Position numbers and translations under genes: made by a program. From Candidatus Marimicrobium litorale (GTDB taxonomy: Bacteria > Pseudomonadota > Gammaproteobacteria > Pseudomonadales > Halieaceae): a stretch of 64,000 nt of DNA. The DNA lies in NCBI RefSeq assembly GCF_026262645.1, contig NZ_SHNO01000001.1:1178001-1242000 (forward strand), read 5' to 3'. The notes beneath the pieces were generated by a model. The model worked only from the letters and a program-made list of their open reading frames with translations, searched no databases and had not been told where the DNA came from. How positions within the stretch are numbered: the first letter of the stretch is position 1; every line of letters begins with the position of its first letter. Of the stretch, positions 28,365 through 36,890 are shown piece after piece.

Positions 28365-29567
28365 TCATGCGGCAGGTGTCAAGGTCAGCGGCATATCCTT
28401 GAACCCATGAATCATATTGGAGCGTATGAATACCGGCTCGGCATTGGATTCCACCTTGTCGAAATGACGAAAGAACTCTTCAAAAAAGATTTTCGCTTCC
28501 AAGCGGGCGAGATTGGCGCCGAGACACAGGTGTATCCCGTGACCGAACGCGAGGTGGGGATTATGCTCCCGGGTGATATCAAACTCGAGCGGGTTATCAA
28601 ACACCTCCTCATCAAAATTCGCGGAGCTATACAACATGACCACTCGATCACCTGCCTTTACTTTTTGACCACGTATTTCGGTGTCGCACGTCGCTGTGCG
28701 GCGAAAGTAATGCAACGGGCAGGTCCAGCGCAGCATTTCTTCTACCGCTAACGGCAACTGATCAGGGTTTTCGCGTAGCTGACGATACAAGTCAGGCCGC
28801 TTCAGCAACTCGTACAAGCCACTGCTTATCAAACCCCGTGTCGTTTCATTTCCCGCAACCGTCAGCTGCACAAACAGCGACGCGAACTCCATTTCTGACA
28901 CCTGATGGCCTTCTACCTCCTGATTGATCAGCAGCGAAATCAGGTCATCTCCTCCCTGATTTTTTCGCTCCGTTGCCAATTGGAAGCCGTAGGTTCCCAT
29001 TTCAACGCTGGCCTGATTCACCTCTTCCTCTGTGCCGCCCAGATCCGGATCGGACGCAGACGTCTGCATATCAGACCAACGCCTGATCTGCCCCCACATA
29101 TCTCGTGGTATTTCCAGCATGGAACAAATCACCGCAGTGGGCAGGTCACCTGCCAGGCTCTCAACAAAATTGACCTCCTGTGGCGATGTAATCTGAGCCA
29201 TGACCTCACGCGTGATTGCACGCACGCGTGGCTCCAGCTCCGCCAGCATGCGAGAGGTAAAGCGGGTAATTACCGCGCGCCGAAGGGGGCCGTGTTTAGG
29301 CGGGTCCATACCCAATAGCTGGTTGCGGGCCATGTCGAGAATGTCTGCGGGCAAATCGTCTACCAGCACAAAGCCCTGCTCCGCAGAAAAGGTTCTGAAG
29401 TCCCTGGATACTGCCAGCACATCCGCATGCTTACTCAGCACCCAGTAGCCATGTCCCCCGGGATGCTCATGCCAATGCACCGGCGCATTGTCGCGCAGCC
29501 AGGCGAACTGCTGGTGGGGGATACCCCGCGTGTAGTTATCTGGATTATAAACGTCGATATTCATCAT
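28365..29567 (-). CDS. Cytochrome P450, CYP125/CYP142-like
   Basis: 400 residues from ATG 29567, whose A is shared with the stop codon of the cupin gene (TAATG coupling); a longer frame with an extra 15 residues is less likely. The heme loop AFGHGIHLCLGANLAR holds the Cys ligand at about 348. The I-helix has AGNETTRGLIS, and the K-helix has EEMLRW. The N-terminus (NPDNYTRGIPHQQFAWLRDNAPVHWHE) and QLLGMDPPKHGPLRRAV resemble the CYP125 group, which hydroxylates the sterol C26/C27 methyl and oxidises it to the acid. The substrate assignment is by resemblance. Partner ferredoxin is not in the window. Confidence 0.9.
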   Translation of the reverse strand: MMNIDVYNPDNYTRGIPHQQFAWLRDNAPVHWHEHPGGHGYWVLSKHADVLAVSRDFRTFSAEQGFVLVDDLPADILDMARNQLLGMDPPKHGPLRRAVITRFTSRMLAELEPRVRAITREVMAQITSPQEVNFVESLAGDLPTAVICSMLEIPRDMWGQIRRWSDMQTSASDPDLGGTEEEVNQASVEMGTYGFQLATERKNQGGDDLISLLINQEVEGHQVSEMEFASLFVQLTVAGNETTRGLISSGLYELLKRPDLYRQLRENPDQLPLAVEEMLRWTCPLHYFRRTATCDTEIRGQKVKAGDRVVMLYSSANFDEEVFDNPLEFDITREHNPHLAFGHGIHLCLGANLARLEAKIFFEEFFRHFDKVESNAEPVFIRSNMIHGFKDMPLTLTPAA

Positions 29568-30013
29568 TAATCGACTAACACCGGCGGATTTGGCTTTCCC
29601 ATCTCCGCACACATAGCAAAATAGAACTCCAGCGTAATCATCCCATCTGCTACCGAGGTGATATTGCCATCGCCATCGAGGTTAATATTGGAACCGTGCA
29701 TCTGGAACCAGACCTGAGTGTTGTCTTCGATACATTGCAATGTATGCACCGAGCCGGCCGGCTCGTAAAGAAACGAACCCGTGGTGTTGACGTAATCGTA
29801 CTCCTTGTACTTCCATGCGCCGGAGCGGGTATAGCCCCAGACTGGACCGGTGTGTTTGTGAGTCTCTACCTCATAACCCGCCTGAAAGATATTCTCCACA
29901 ATCCACAGGCCCTCCTTGGGCTTGACCTGTAACACACGCAACTGGCTACCATCGCCAATGTCTACCCACGGCAGATCATCACTGCCTATATGCACTGCTT
30001 CCGGTTGGTTCAT
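29567..30013 (-). CDS. Cupin-fold protein, 2,4'-dihydroxyacetophenone dioxygenase-like
   Basis: 148 residues. The cupin motif 1 is seen as YEVETHKHTGPVWGYTRSGAW, with two metal-ligand His and a Tyr/Gly loop; motif 2 is YEPAGSVHTLQC. The family includes non-heme iron dioxygenases that cleave C-C bonds next to a carbonyl. No signal peptide. It is translationally coupled to the P450 (overlap of one base), which suggests that they act on the same compound. It follows a 22-bp palindrome that may control the unit. Confidence 0.82.
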   Translation of the reverse strand: MNQPEAVHIGSDDLPWVDIGDGSQLRVLQVKPKEGLWIVENIFQAGYEVETHKHTGPVWGYTRSGAWKYKEYDYVNTTGSFLYEPAGSVHTLQCIEDNTQVWFQMHGSNINLDGDGNITSVADGMITLEFYFAMCAEMGKPNPPVLVD

Positions 30014-30105
30014 TGCTCACTCCTCATTCATCGTCGAGCGATAGTGTAACGTTCGTCGGCTCAAGAACCAGCAAAGACCGGACCCGACAGGCCAATTTTC
30101 CCTGC

Positions 30106-30127
30106 CCGGAACAATTAATTGTTCCGG
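30106..30127. promoter_or_regulatory. 22-bp perfect palindrome upstream of the cupin/P450 operon
   Basis: CCGGAACAATT (30106-30116) is followed directly by its complement AATTGTTCCGG (30117-30127), with no mismatch. It lies 93 bases before the cupin start on the reverse strand and just past the LLM stop. A long exact palindrome with no T tract suits an operator for a dimeric regulator; a role as a terminator is less likely. Confidence 0.5.
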
Positions 30128-30139
30128 ACGGCCATGCTG

Positions 30140-31165
30140 TTAGCGACTCTGCAAGTCCAAAATAACATCAGCCACTCGAGCGTCCTCCGCTGGGTGATCC
30201 GGCAGCGGGAATGTTGTCCTGCGAGCGAGACCCGCGAAGCGTTCGCGAAATACACTGGCGATCGTGTCGTAGGTGCCGCGGGGAACGAATTGATCAAGCA
30301 TCTCATCATCAATAATCCCCGCCATTTTTTCCCATTGGCCCGCGCGCGTCATATCAAGCAAGGCCTGACCCCGGTCCTGCCAGCCAAACAATTCAAGGCT
30401 CGGCCAGTACGCAGGTGTCGAGTAGAGAAACCCCAGCAGTTGCCTCTGTTTTTCCCACGCCCGTGCTACCGCGTCCTCGTCACTACCCGTGGCTGTCAGG
30501 GGCCCAAGTACAAGCGTAAAGTCAGACGAATCTCGTCCGACCTTATCAAATCCATCCTGCAACCGCGGTAAACACACCTCACGAATGTACCGGGGTGGCG
30601 TATTGGTGGGATGAGTAATCATTCCATCAGCCACCCGCCCAACCATGCGGGTCATGTCTGGGCCAACGGCACCGCATAAAATGGGAACGTTTGGATCGTC
30701 TATAGGGCCGGGGTTAAAAAACGGTTGTAGCCGGGTCAACTGGTAGTGATCGCCCTCGAAGCACAGCGCTTCACCGGTCTGAAAACTGTGAAATATTGCG
30801 CGCATTGATTGCACGTATTCCCGCAGTTGCGGCACAGGAGAATCCCAGCGCGCGCTGTAGCGCTTTTCGATATTGCCTTTTACTTGTGTGCCGATGCCCA
30901 GCTCAAAACGCCCCCGCGACATAGACTGTAAATCCCAAGCTGCGACGGCAGTGGTCATCGGACTCCGGGGAAACGCCACCAAAACCGAGGTTTGCACGAC
31001 CAGCTTGGTTGTCGCGTTCAGCGCCAACGCCGACAGCAACAGGCCATCGTGCACCGCGTCCGGCACCTGCAGACCATAAAACCCCATTGCTTCGGCTCGC
31101 GCCGCATGGGCACCGATATCCGCAGGCCCCATGCCCTCCGGCGTCGACGCAAAAACCTCGAACAT
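30140..31165 (-). CDS. LLM-class flavin (F420/FMN)-dependent oxidoreductase
   Basis: 341 residues from ATG 31165, which has GGGGGG about 7 bases upstream. The luciferase-like TIM-barrel is shown by FEVFASTPEGMGPADIG, the cofactor-binding RGRFELGIGTQVKG and VGRVADGMITHPTNTP. The layout resembles the TIGR03617 group. Proteins of this group are abundant in actinobacteria and in steroid-degrading or alkane-using proteobacteria. It heads the reverse-strand run that continues (126 bases later) with cupin and P450, and is divergent from the marR gene, whose probable operator lies in the shared promoter. Confidence 0.85.
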   Translation of the reverse strand: MFEVFASTPEGMGPADIGAHAARAEAMGFYGLQVPDAVHDGLLLSALALNATTKLVVQTSVLVAFPRSPMTTAVAAWDLQSMSRGRFELGIGTQVKGNIEKRYSARWDSPVPQLREYVQSMRAIFHSFQTGEALCFEGDHYQLTRLQPFFNPGPIDDPNVPILCGAVGPDMTRMVGRVADGMITHPTNTPPRYIREVCLPRLQDGFDKVGRDSSDFTLVLGPLTATGSDEDAVARAWEKQRQLLGFLYSTPAYWPSLELFGWQDRGQALLDMTRAGQWEKMAGIIDDEMLDQFVPRGTYDTIASVFRERFAGLARRTTFPLPDHPAEDARVADVILDLQSR

Positions 31166-31185
31166 CGCTTGACCCCCCAAGATAA

Positions 31186-31214
31186 AAAGCTAAACTTATT
31201 ATAAGTTTAGCTTT
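31186..31214. promoter_or_regulatory. 29-bp palindromic operator between LLM oxidoreductase and marR
   Basis: AAAGCTAAACTTA (31186-31198) and TAAGTTTAGCTTT (31202-31214) are perfect 13-bp arms around TTA. The repeat fills the 65-base gap between the divergent starts at 31165 and 31231. This is the best regulator site in the window. The adjacent MarR-family protein is its natural candidate ligand, giving control of both the LLM/cupin/P450 side and the marR operon. Confidence 0.75.
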
Positions 31215-31230
31215 CTATAATTCAACTACC

Positions 31231-31680
31231 ATGCCCGACACCCCGGAACCCAGGCAGCTTCTTGGCCAGGCCCTGATGCTGGCAGGTCGCGACTTCCAGT
31301 CCCGTCTGGACCATGATCTGCAACGGCGCGACGTCATGGGCATCAGCGCCCGTCACCGCGCCATTTTCCTGCACCTCGGCCGCCATGGCCCCAGCCGAGC
31401 TGTCGATCTCGCACGCTCCGCGGGTGTCAGACCCCAATCCATGATGAAGATTATTCATGAACTGGAGTCCCTCAACTTGCTGGAACGGCGCACAGATCCC
31501 GCCGACTCCCGCGCCAAGCTGATCGATTTCAGTCACGGCGGGAGGCGTCTGATCGACGAACTCTCGCGGTCAACAGAAACGGTCTGGCAACAGTATGTGG
31601 ATGTTGTCGGGGAAGAAAATCTTGAACGGTTAGTGCATCAACTCAGTGTTCTGGCGACAGAAGGAGAGAAGAAATCATGA
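31231..31680 (+). CDS. MarR-family transcriptional regulator
   Basis: 149 residues. The winged helix-turn-helix is clear: AIFLHLGRHGPSRAVDLARSAGVRPQSMMKIIHELESLNLLERR, and the wing DPADSRAKLIDFSHGGRRLI. The N- and C-terminal helices form the dimer interface. The stop codon overlaps the ATG of the SDR gene by four bases (ATGA). It is the first gene of the marR/SDR/enoyl-CoA hydratase operon and is divergent from the LLM oxidoreductase gene, with a long perfect palindrome between. MarR proteins are usually repressors released by small lipophilic ligands. Confidence 0.9.
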   Translation: MPDTPEPRQLLGQALMLAGRDFQSRLDHDLQRRDVMGISARHRAIFLHLGRHGPSRAVDLARSAGVRPQSMMKIIHELESLNLLERRTDPADSRAKLIDFSHGGRRLIDELSRSTETVWQQYVDVVGEENLERLVHQLSVLATEGEKKS

Positions 31681-32516
31681 GTCATAAAGTTGCTTTTATC
31701 ACGGGGGCCAGTCGGGGCATTGGCGCCGAATCCGCCGTTGCACTGGCACGGGCAGGATACCGTGTGGCTATCACTGCGCGAACGCTGGCCGAGGGAGAAG
31801 CGCACGACCACGCCGGGCGCACCACGGTGTTACCCGGCAGCCTCGAGGCAACGGCTGCCGCGATCGAACGGGAAGGCAGCGAAGCGCTCTGTCTGCCCGC
31901 AGATATTCTCGATGAAGCGTCTGTATTATCAGCAGCGACAGCCACGCTGGATCACTTCGGCCACATCGACCTGCTTTTCAATAATGCCGTTTACCAAGGT
32001 TCGGGCAATTTAGAACGCCTGATGGACGTCAATTCAGAGCAGGTGCGAGCAATTTATCAGGGCAATGTCTTCACACCGCTGGCACTGGTGCAAGCAGTGC
32101 TGCCCGGGATGCTAGCGCGGGGCTCTGGCACTGTTATAAACATGGCGTCCGGCAGCGCCTTTCGCAACCCGCCCGCCGCCGGTGACAAGGGCGGCTGGGG
32201 GTTTGCCTACCCGTCCTCCAAAGCCGCCGTATCTCGCATGGCGGGGTCCCTGCGCGCCGAGCACCCGAACTCAGGCCTACGTATTTTCAACCTTGAGCCC
32301 GGCACCGTCATCACCGAGGTAATGCGGATGCTGGAGATAGATAAACCAATAGAGGCTCTGTTCAAACCCTGCTCCCCCGCAGCGATTGCTGCCGTGGTCG
32401 CATGGCTGGCGGAGAACGAACCCTTGGCCGACTGGACACCGGACGATATTCTCGCTGCGCCTGCGATTGCTAAACAACTCAACCTGTTGCAAACCCCATC
32501 CCTGCTGGAGTCCTGA
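31677..32516 (+). CDS. Short-chain dehydrogenase/reductase (SDR)
   Basis: 279 residues. TGASRGIGAESA binds the cofactor, and basic AITARTLAEGE after strand 2 favours NADP. LFNNAVYQG replaces NNAG. Catalytic residues are in MASGSAF and YPSSKAAVSRM. The insertion around residue 40-55 (EGEAHDHAGRTTVLPGS) is typical of a group of long SDRs. Its start is coupled to the marR stop, and its own stop is one base before the next start codon. It probably oxidises a hydroxyacyl or hydroxy-steroid intermediate; substrate unknown. Confidence 0.88.
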   Translation: MSHKVAFITGASRGIGAESAVALARAGYRVAITARTLAEGEAHDHAGRTTVLPGSLEATAAAIEREGSEALCLPADILDEASVLSAATATLDHFGHIDLLFNNAVYQGSGNLERLMDVNSEQVRAIYQGNVFTPLALVQAVLPGMLARGSGTVINMASGSAFRNPPAAGDKGGWGFAYPSSKAAVSRMAGSLRAEHPNSGLRIFNLEPGTVITEVMRMLEIDKPIEALFKPCSPAAIAAVVAWLAENEPLADWTPDDILAAPAIAKQLNLLQTPSLLES

Positions 32517-32517
32517 C

Positions 32518-33294
32518 GTGGATACCGTGACGCTGGAAAAACACGCCGGCTTTGCTGTCGTGGCATTAAATCGCCCAGAGGCAATGAACGCGCTGTCACG
32601 CGAGTTGCGCCACGACTTCGTCGAGGTGTTCAAGGAGTGCGAGGCGGACGCGGCTATTCGGGTGGTCATCCTCACAGGAAACGGCAGGGCATTTTGCGCC
32701 GGCTTTGATCTAAAGGAACTAGGCTCCGCTGATGCCAAAAATGCCTCAGAAGAGGCGGACAACATCGTGGCAGATGCCATGGACGCCTTTCAGGGGCCCA
32801 TCATAGGCGCCATCAACGGCCACTGTATCACCGGGGGATTCGAGATGGCGTTGGCCTGCGACATCCTTATAGCCTCAGAGGCCGCGCGCTTTGCCGATAC
32901 CCACGCCCGCGTCGGCATGCTTCCGGGCTGGGGCCTGAGCCAGAAGCTGCCGCGACTAATCGGGTTATCCCGCGCGCGGGAAATGGCGTTTACCGGGGCC
33001 CCTATCTTTGCACAACAGGCTTATGAGTGGGGTTTGGTCAACCACGTAGTGCCCCAGGTGGAGCTGCTGCCCACCGCCAAGCGAATAGCGTCTGACATAT
33101 GCGCCTGCGTCCCGGAGGTGCTCAGGCGCTATCAGGAACTCATTAGCGAGGGCTACTCCATGCCACTCGATAAGGCGTTGGCATGGGAACACGAAAGCGC
33201 CATCGACTGGGCATCGCACGCCACAGCAGACGCCATCGAACAGAGACGCCGGAGCGTATTGCAGAAAGGCCGCAACGAGAAAGAAACACCCTAG
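32518..33294 (+). CDS. Enoyl-CoA hydratase/isomerase (crotonase) family protein
   Basis: 258 residues from GTG 32518, one base after the SDR stop and with GGAG upstream; the much longer in-frame extension overlaps the SDR gene and is rejected. The crotonase oxyanion-hole blocks are present: CAGFDLKELGS and ITGGFEMALACDILIA. The acid/base region ADTHARVGMLPGWGLSQ keeps only one of the two usual Glu positions, so it might be an isomerase or hydrolase-type member. It is the last gene of the marR operon. Confidence 0.9.
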   Translation: MDTVTLEKHAGFAVVALNRPEAMNALSRELRHDFVEVFKECEADAAIRVVILTGNGRAFCAGFDLKELGSADAKNASEEADNIVADAMDAFQGPIIGAINGHCITGGFEMALACDILIASEAARFADTHARVGMLPGWGLSQKLPRLIGLSRAREMAFTGAPIFAQQAYEWGLVNHVVPQVELLPTAKRIASDICACVPEVLRRYQELISEGYSMPLDKALAWEHESAIDWASHATADAIEQRRRSVLQKGRNEKETP

Positions 33295-33384
33295 CCACCC
33301 AGGCAACTGACGAAAACATGTTACCGCAACTTCGAAATCGATCTGAAATCAGCTAAAGGAACTATCGCAGTAGCTGTGTCAGCC

Positions 33385-33762
33385 TTACTCTGCAAACACC
33401 CAGAACGAGCTGAGACAGAAACTCCAAATTACAACCGAAACGCCTGCCACTATCTGCACCGCAAGATAATAAGCGCCATATACCGTTACACCTATGTACA
33501 TCACCACACCATTAACAAGTAAAGCGCCGAGGCACACCAGCAGATACTTGAACAGAGTCCAACCATGTGGCGCCTCTGCAGAAAAAGTCCAGTGATAATG
33601 CAGGGTGTAATTGTAAGCGGCAGCGAGTGCCGCAGCCACAGTACTGCCTACCAGGACATGCATGAGAATCACGTCAACGAACAGCCAGGTCAGGCTAAGC
33701 TGCGCCGCAGCAGTGCTGCCCCCGACGAGCAAAAAACGGATCATTCTAGGGGCAATCAACAT
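33385..33762 (-). CDS. GtrA-family membrane protein
   Basis: 125 residues with four membrane helices: FLLVGGSTAAAQLSLTWLFV, STVAAALAAAYNYTLHYHWTF, YLLVCLGALLVNGVVMYIG and VQIVAGVSVVIWSFCLSSFWVF. The first helix motif and the NY..HYHWTF block are typical of GtrA, a probable flippase of polyprenyl-phosphate-linked sugars used in glycan modification. It pairs functionally with GtrB-like GT2 enzymes; one lies at 39672. It starts the surface-glycan island. Confidence 0.88.
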   Translation of the reverse strand: MLIAPRMIRFLLVGGSTAAAQLSLTWLFVDVILMHVLVGSTVAAALAAAYNYTLHYHWTFSAEAPHGWTLFKYLLVCLGALLVNGVVMYIGVTVYGAYYLAVQIVAGVSVVIWSFCLSSFWVFAE

Positions 33763-33906
33763 TTTAACATTCCGAAAATCGCCAATTAGGTGGCATGAGG
33801 GTACGTTGTATATTCACGACTACGAGGGAAATCTAGCGCTCTCATTATCAGGAGTTGTGCCAGGCCAGCCCAGGCTAGACAGCACGCGCAACCAATCCGT
33901 GGAAGC

Positions 33907-34647
33907 TTATGTCTCAACCTCTGCCCTTACCTTGTATAACGCATAGGCACTACTGCCCCTGACATACCGCGGCAAGAGAGTTTGCTCCAGTCGCGAAATG
34001 GCACAAACCAGTCGGTGCAGTGGTCGTAGAGCTGTTCCGGGGGCCACCATCTTGAGCTGCCGATCGATGCCCAGCATGGTCATCAACCTCATCGGAAAAT
34101 AGGACAAGCGAAAAAAGTATTCCGCCCTATCCAGAGTCCAACCCAATGTTACCCCTAGGCTTTCAAGCATATCCAGCGAATATCGCCTGTGGTGTCCCGC
34201 AAACTGATCATAATTGGACCACAACTCCTGACCCGCAGGCACTGTTACAAAAACAAACGATACGTTGGGGAAACTCTTGAGGAGACGATTTAAAAAAGCC
34301 TCGGGATCAGGTAAGTGTTCAATTACGTCCAGTAGCAGAAGTCCGTCGTACGTCAGCCTGGTCTCCAGCGCAAGATCGCAGGCATCGACACCCGAGTCCA
34401 CCCACTGCTCGACACCACTGAGGGGCTGAACATTCGCCAGCTCTACACCACGCACGTTTCGCCCCTCTTTACGCAGACCCAGCACAGCCACACCCTTGCC
34501 ACACCCTACCTCGAGAAAATTGCAATCCGCACATTTTTCAACAAGAAGTTTAGCTATGAGCTCATTACGAGCTGCGCTCCACCAGTGATGCTCGATCCCG
34601 GGTGGGTAGGCCAGCTCATACTGCTCATCCGAATAGGTAGTCTTCAT
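33907..34647 (-). CDS. Class I SAM-dependent methyltransferase
   Basis: 246 residues from ATG 34647 (a GTG at 34668 is possible). The SAM-binding motif I is FLEVGCGKGVAVLGL, the acidic end of strand 2 is RGVELANV, and motif IV is YDGLLLLDVIEHLPDPE. This is the Methyltransf_11/23 pattern. It probably methylates a sugar or a lipid-linked precursor, given the GtrA gene 144 bases away on the same strand. Confidence 0.85.
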   Translation of the reverse strand: MKTTYSDEQYELAYPPGIEHHWWSAARNELIAKLLVEKCADCNFLEVGCGKGVAVLGLRKEGRNVRGVELANVQPLSGVEQWVDSGVDACDLALETRLTYDGLLLLDVIEHLPDPEAFLNRLLKSFPNVSFVFVTVPAGQELWSNYDQFAGHHRRYSLDMLESLGVTLGWTLDRAEYFFRLSYFPMRLMTMLGIDRQLKMVAPGTALRPLHRLVCAISRLEQTLLPRYVRGSSAYALYKVRAEVET

Positions 34648-34668
34648 AGTAATATTCAATCCGGGCAC

Positions 34669-35052
34669 GGCAAAACACGATAAGCGTTCAATACTCGTGC
34701 CCCGGCGAAACGTAAAATACGAGCGTGAGTTTGATTGCGCAGCTTCACGCTAAAATATACTATTCCCTTTCTATCATGAACAGCAACGGGATTAAAATAT
34801 TGCCGGCAACGTCTCAATTCTCTCAACCTGTTCATCTTGCCGGAGATTAATGCGGAACCAAGCCGTTAGCCTTTACACGAGTCGCTCCGGAGCAAAGCAA
34901 TTCTTGAGTCCAGACTGCATGTCACACCCATACCGCTGCCAAGGTCCGGCCGAGACGAACGATAACCAGCAAAGCACTCTCCATGCGAATAAAGGGACGC
35001 CCCACCGGAGCGTTCATTGTGAGACAGCGCACTCTATGCCAGTCCCGAGAAT
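34669..35052. other. Divergent intergenic region with a candidate promoter
   Basis: Nearly 400 bases between the divergent methyltransferase and membrane glycosyltransferase genes. A candidate forward promoter is TTGCGC (34735-34740), 15-base spacer, TATACT (34756-34761), or TTGATT (34731-34736) with a 19-base spacer to the same -10. The leader downstream would be about 285 bases. A 68-codon ORF (34850-35056) overlaps the next gene and has no recognisable features, so it is not called. Confidence 0.4.
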
Positions 35053-36699
35053 ATGATGAATTCAATCCGCTCGGACAGAATGGACAAGATCGCTCAAAGC
35101 CTCTATCTGATATGTGTCGTTTTTTTCGCAATTGCGGTAGCGCGAAACCATATCAATATGATCTCCCATGAGTTGCCCCTGGATTATCAGGAAGCAAGCA
35201 TGCTGGAGATCACGTCGACGATAGCTGATGGCGGGAATCCTTTTGCACTTGAAAGCCAGCCAGCTCACATTAGTTTGTATCCGGTTCTCTACAATATTGT
35301 GGTGGCTCCGATCTCCACCACATTGGGAAATACTCTGTGGTTACATCGCCTCGTGTCGGGCATTTTTATCATTGCCACCTGCGCTCTCTGTTATTTTTTT
35401 TGTCGGAAAGCGTCAGCAACGCGGACAGACAGTCTGGCCGCGGCCATCATTCTCTACGCTGGGTTGCTTTACTATTCGACACCAATAGCCAGCCCTAACA
35501 GCATGGGTGTTTTCTTATTCCTTTCAGCAACCTGCATCCCCTGGTTCTTTCGATTTTCTTCGCGGAGCCTAGCGGTGTCACTTGCACTCGGAATTCTTGC
35601 CTTTTACACCAAGCAGTATTTCTTAATGAGTCTGGGCTATGTCGCGCTGTTTCTTTTTTTGGCAGACTCCAAGAAACGGGGAATCTACTTCGGATTTTTA
35701 GCCCTTCTGATATTGCTCGTATCACTTACGATTGTGCATTACACCTCTCCTTACTATCTGGATAACACTCTTTTCGCAGTCGCATCCAGCAGCAAGTACG
35801 TATTATCGAACAATGCAGCTATCCGACAATTTAGCGCGTATTTCACCATTTACTACCCGATCTTCGCCATTCTTGTCTTGGCTGCCTACCCAAAATATCG
35901 AACCGCATCCGCGATCAGAACACATCGAGATTCGAACTTACCAAGTGACAAGCTTATTAATTGGCTCGATTGGAACAAGCCCCTGTTTTCGAGAAAAGTG
36001 GGGTTTATCTGGCTATGTTGTCTCTGCTCTATCAGCATCAACGCACTCGTCCTTGCACGCAACCCTGGCAACTATCTAACCTATTTATTTCAACTGATAT
36101 CTCCTTTCCTACTGGTCGGCACATTTGGTTTCGCTTCAGGGATTATCAAGCGGCGATGGATGATATCGGTGCTAGCCTCTCTCGCGATGTACAACAGCTA
36201 TTCTGCGCTTCCTAATAACTTTTCAGTCAATGAGAAAAATTGGGACAAAGTCAGATCAGAGATCGCCGCAGCTAATGACATTTACGCTTCCACACTGGTT
36301 TTGCGCGAAACGTTGGATCAAGGAGGGCCTATATACCATAACGGGCATACGCCCTATTTTCTCTGGGCCAAGCACAAGCCGGCATTTTTTGTGAAGTCAG
36401 TCCACGAAGAGACCGTACCCCAGATTTGGCAGCGCCACCGTGAGCGACTCAATACGAAACTTGAAAACCAGTCGATCGATTTGGTGCTGATCGACAACTG
36501 GATGCAGCTGCCCCCGTCTGATGTTGCCACGGGTATTGATCTCCAAGAAACTCTGGAGATCTACTACGAGCAGACCGACACGTTGGGGTTACAGTTAATG
36601 GATAGACGTGGCGGCGGCGGATTCAGCCTGAAAATATACAAGCCAAGGAACAAAACACCCGATTCCTCCGGTATGCCTGACCCTAAAAAGCCGCGTTAG
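35053..36699 (+). CDS. Multi-spanning membrane protein, GT39/ArnT-like glycosyltransferase candidate
   Basis: 548 residues with about ten membrane helices, for example LYLICVVFFAIAVARNHIN, LVSGIFIIATCALCYFF, YVALFLFLADSKKRGIYFGF. The early acidic loop (HELPLDYQEASMLE) is where GT-C enzymes place catalytic Asp/Glu. The C-terminal 130 residues are soluble. The pattern fits GT-C transferases that use polyprenyl-phosphate sugars in the periplasm. No close family can be named. The start is uncertain: two adjacent ATG codons are present at 35053-35058. Confidence 0.65.
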   Translation: MMNSIRSDRMDKIAQSLYLICVVFFAIAVARNHINMISHELPLDYQEASMLEITSTIADGGNPFALESQPAHISLYPVLYNIVVAPISTTLGNTLWLHRLVSGIFIIATCALCYFFCRKASATRTDSLAAAIILYAGLLYYSTPIASPNSMGVFLFLSATCIPWFFRFSSRSLAVSLALGILAFYTKQYFLMSLGYVALFLFLADSKKRGIYFGFLALLILLVSLTIVHYTSPYYLDNTLFAVASSSKYVLSNNAAIRQFSAYFTIYYPIFAILVLAAYPKYRTASAIRTHRDSNLPSDKLINWLDWNKPLFSRKVGFIWLCCLCSISINALVLARNPGNYLTYLFQLISPFLLVGTFGFASGIIKRRWMISVLASLAMYNSYSALPNNFSVNEKNWDKVRSEIAAANDIYASTLVLRETLDQGGPIYHNGHTPYFLWAKHKPAFFVKSVHEETVPQIWQRHRERLNTKLENQSIDLVLIDNWMQLPPSDVATGIDLQETLEIYYEQTDTLGLQLMDRRGGGGFSLKIYKPRNKTPDSSGMPDPKKPR

Positions 36700-36890
36700 C
36701 CGCAATTTTGACTCTCAGGATTGACATGAATCCATTCCTCTGTTGCTATGGCGCCTACATGGAAACGACTGCAGCAAAAAAAACTTTCAGTCAAGCAGCA
36801 TCAACTTGAATCAGTGGCGCGCTCTCAGAAGAACAAAACGCTACCGGTGCGTAAACCTCCACAAAAATAACAGGTATTTGGGTCTTTAGC

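Noticed and set aside
32386-32517. 44-residue extension of the enoyl-CoA hydratase
   Set aside because: It overlaps the SDR coding region; a GTG with a ribosome site one base after the SDR stop is better, and the crotonase fold starts there.
34850-35056. 68-codon ORF upstream of the GT-C candidate
   Set aside because: It overlaps the next gene start and has no family or signal features.
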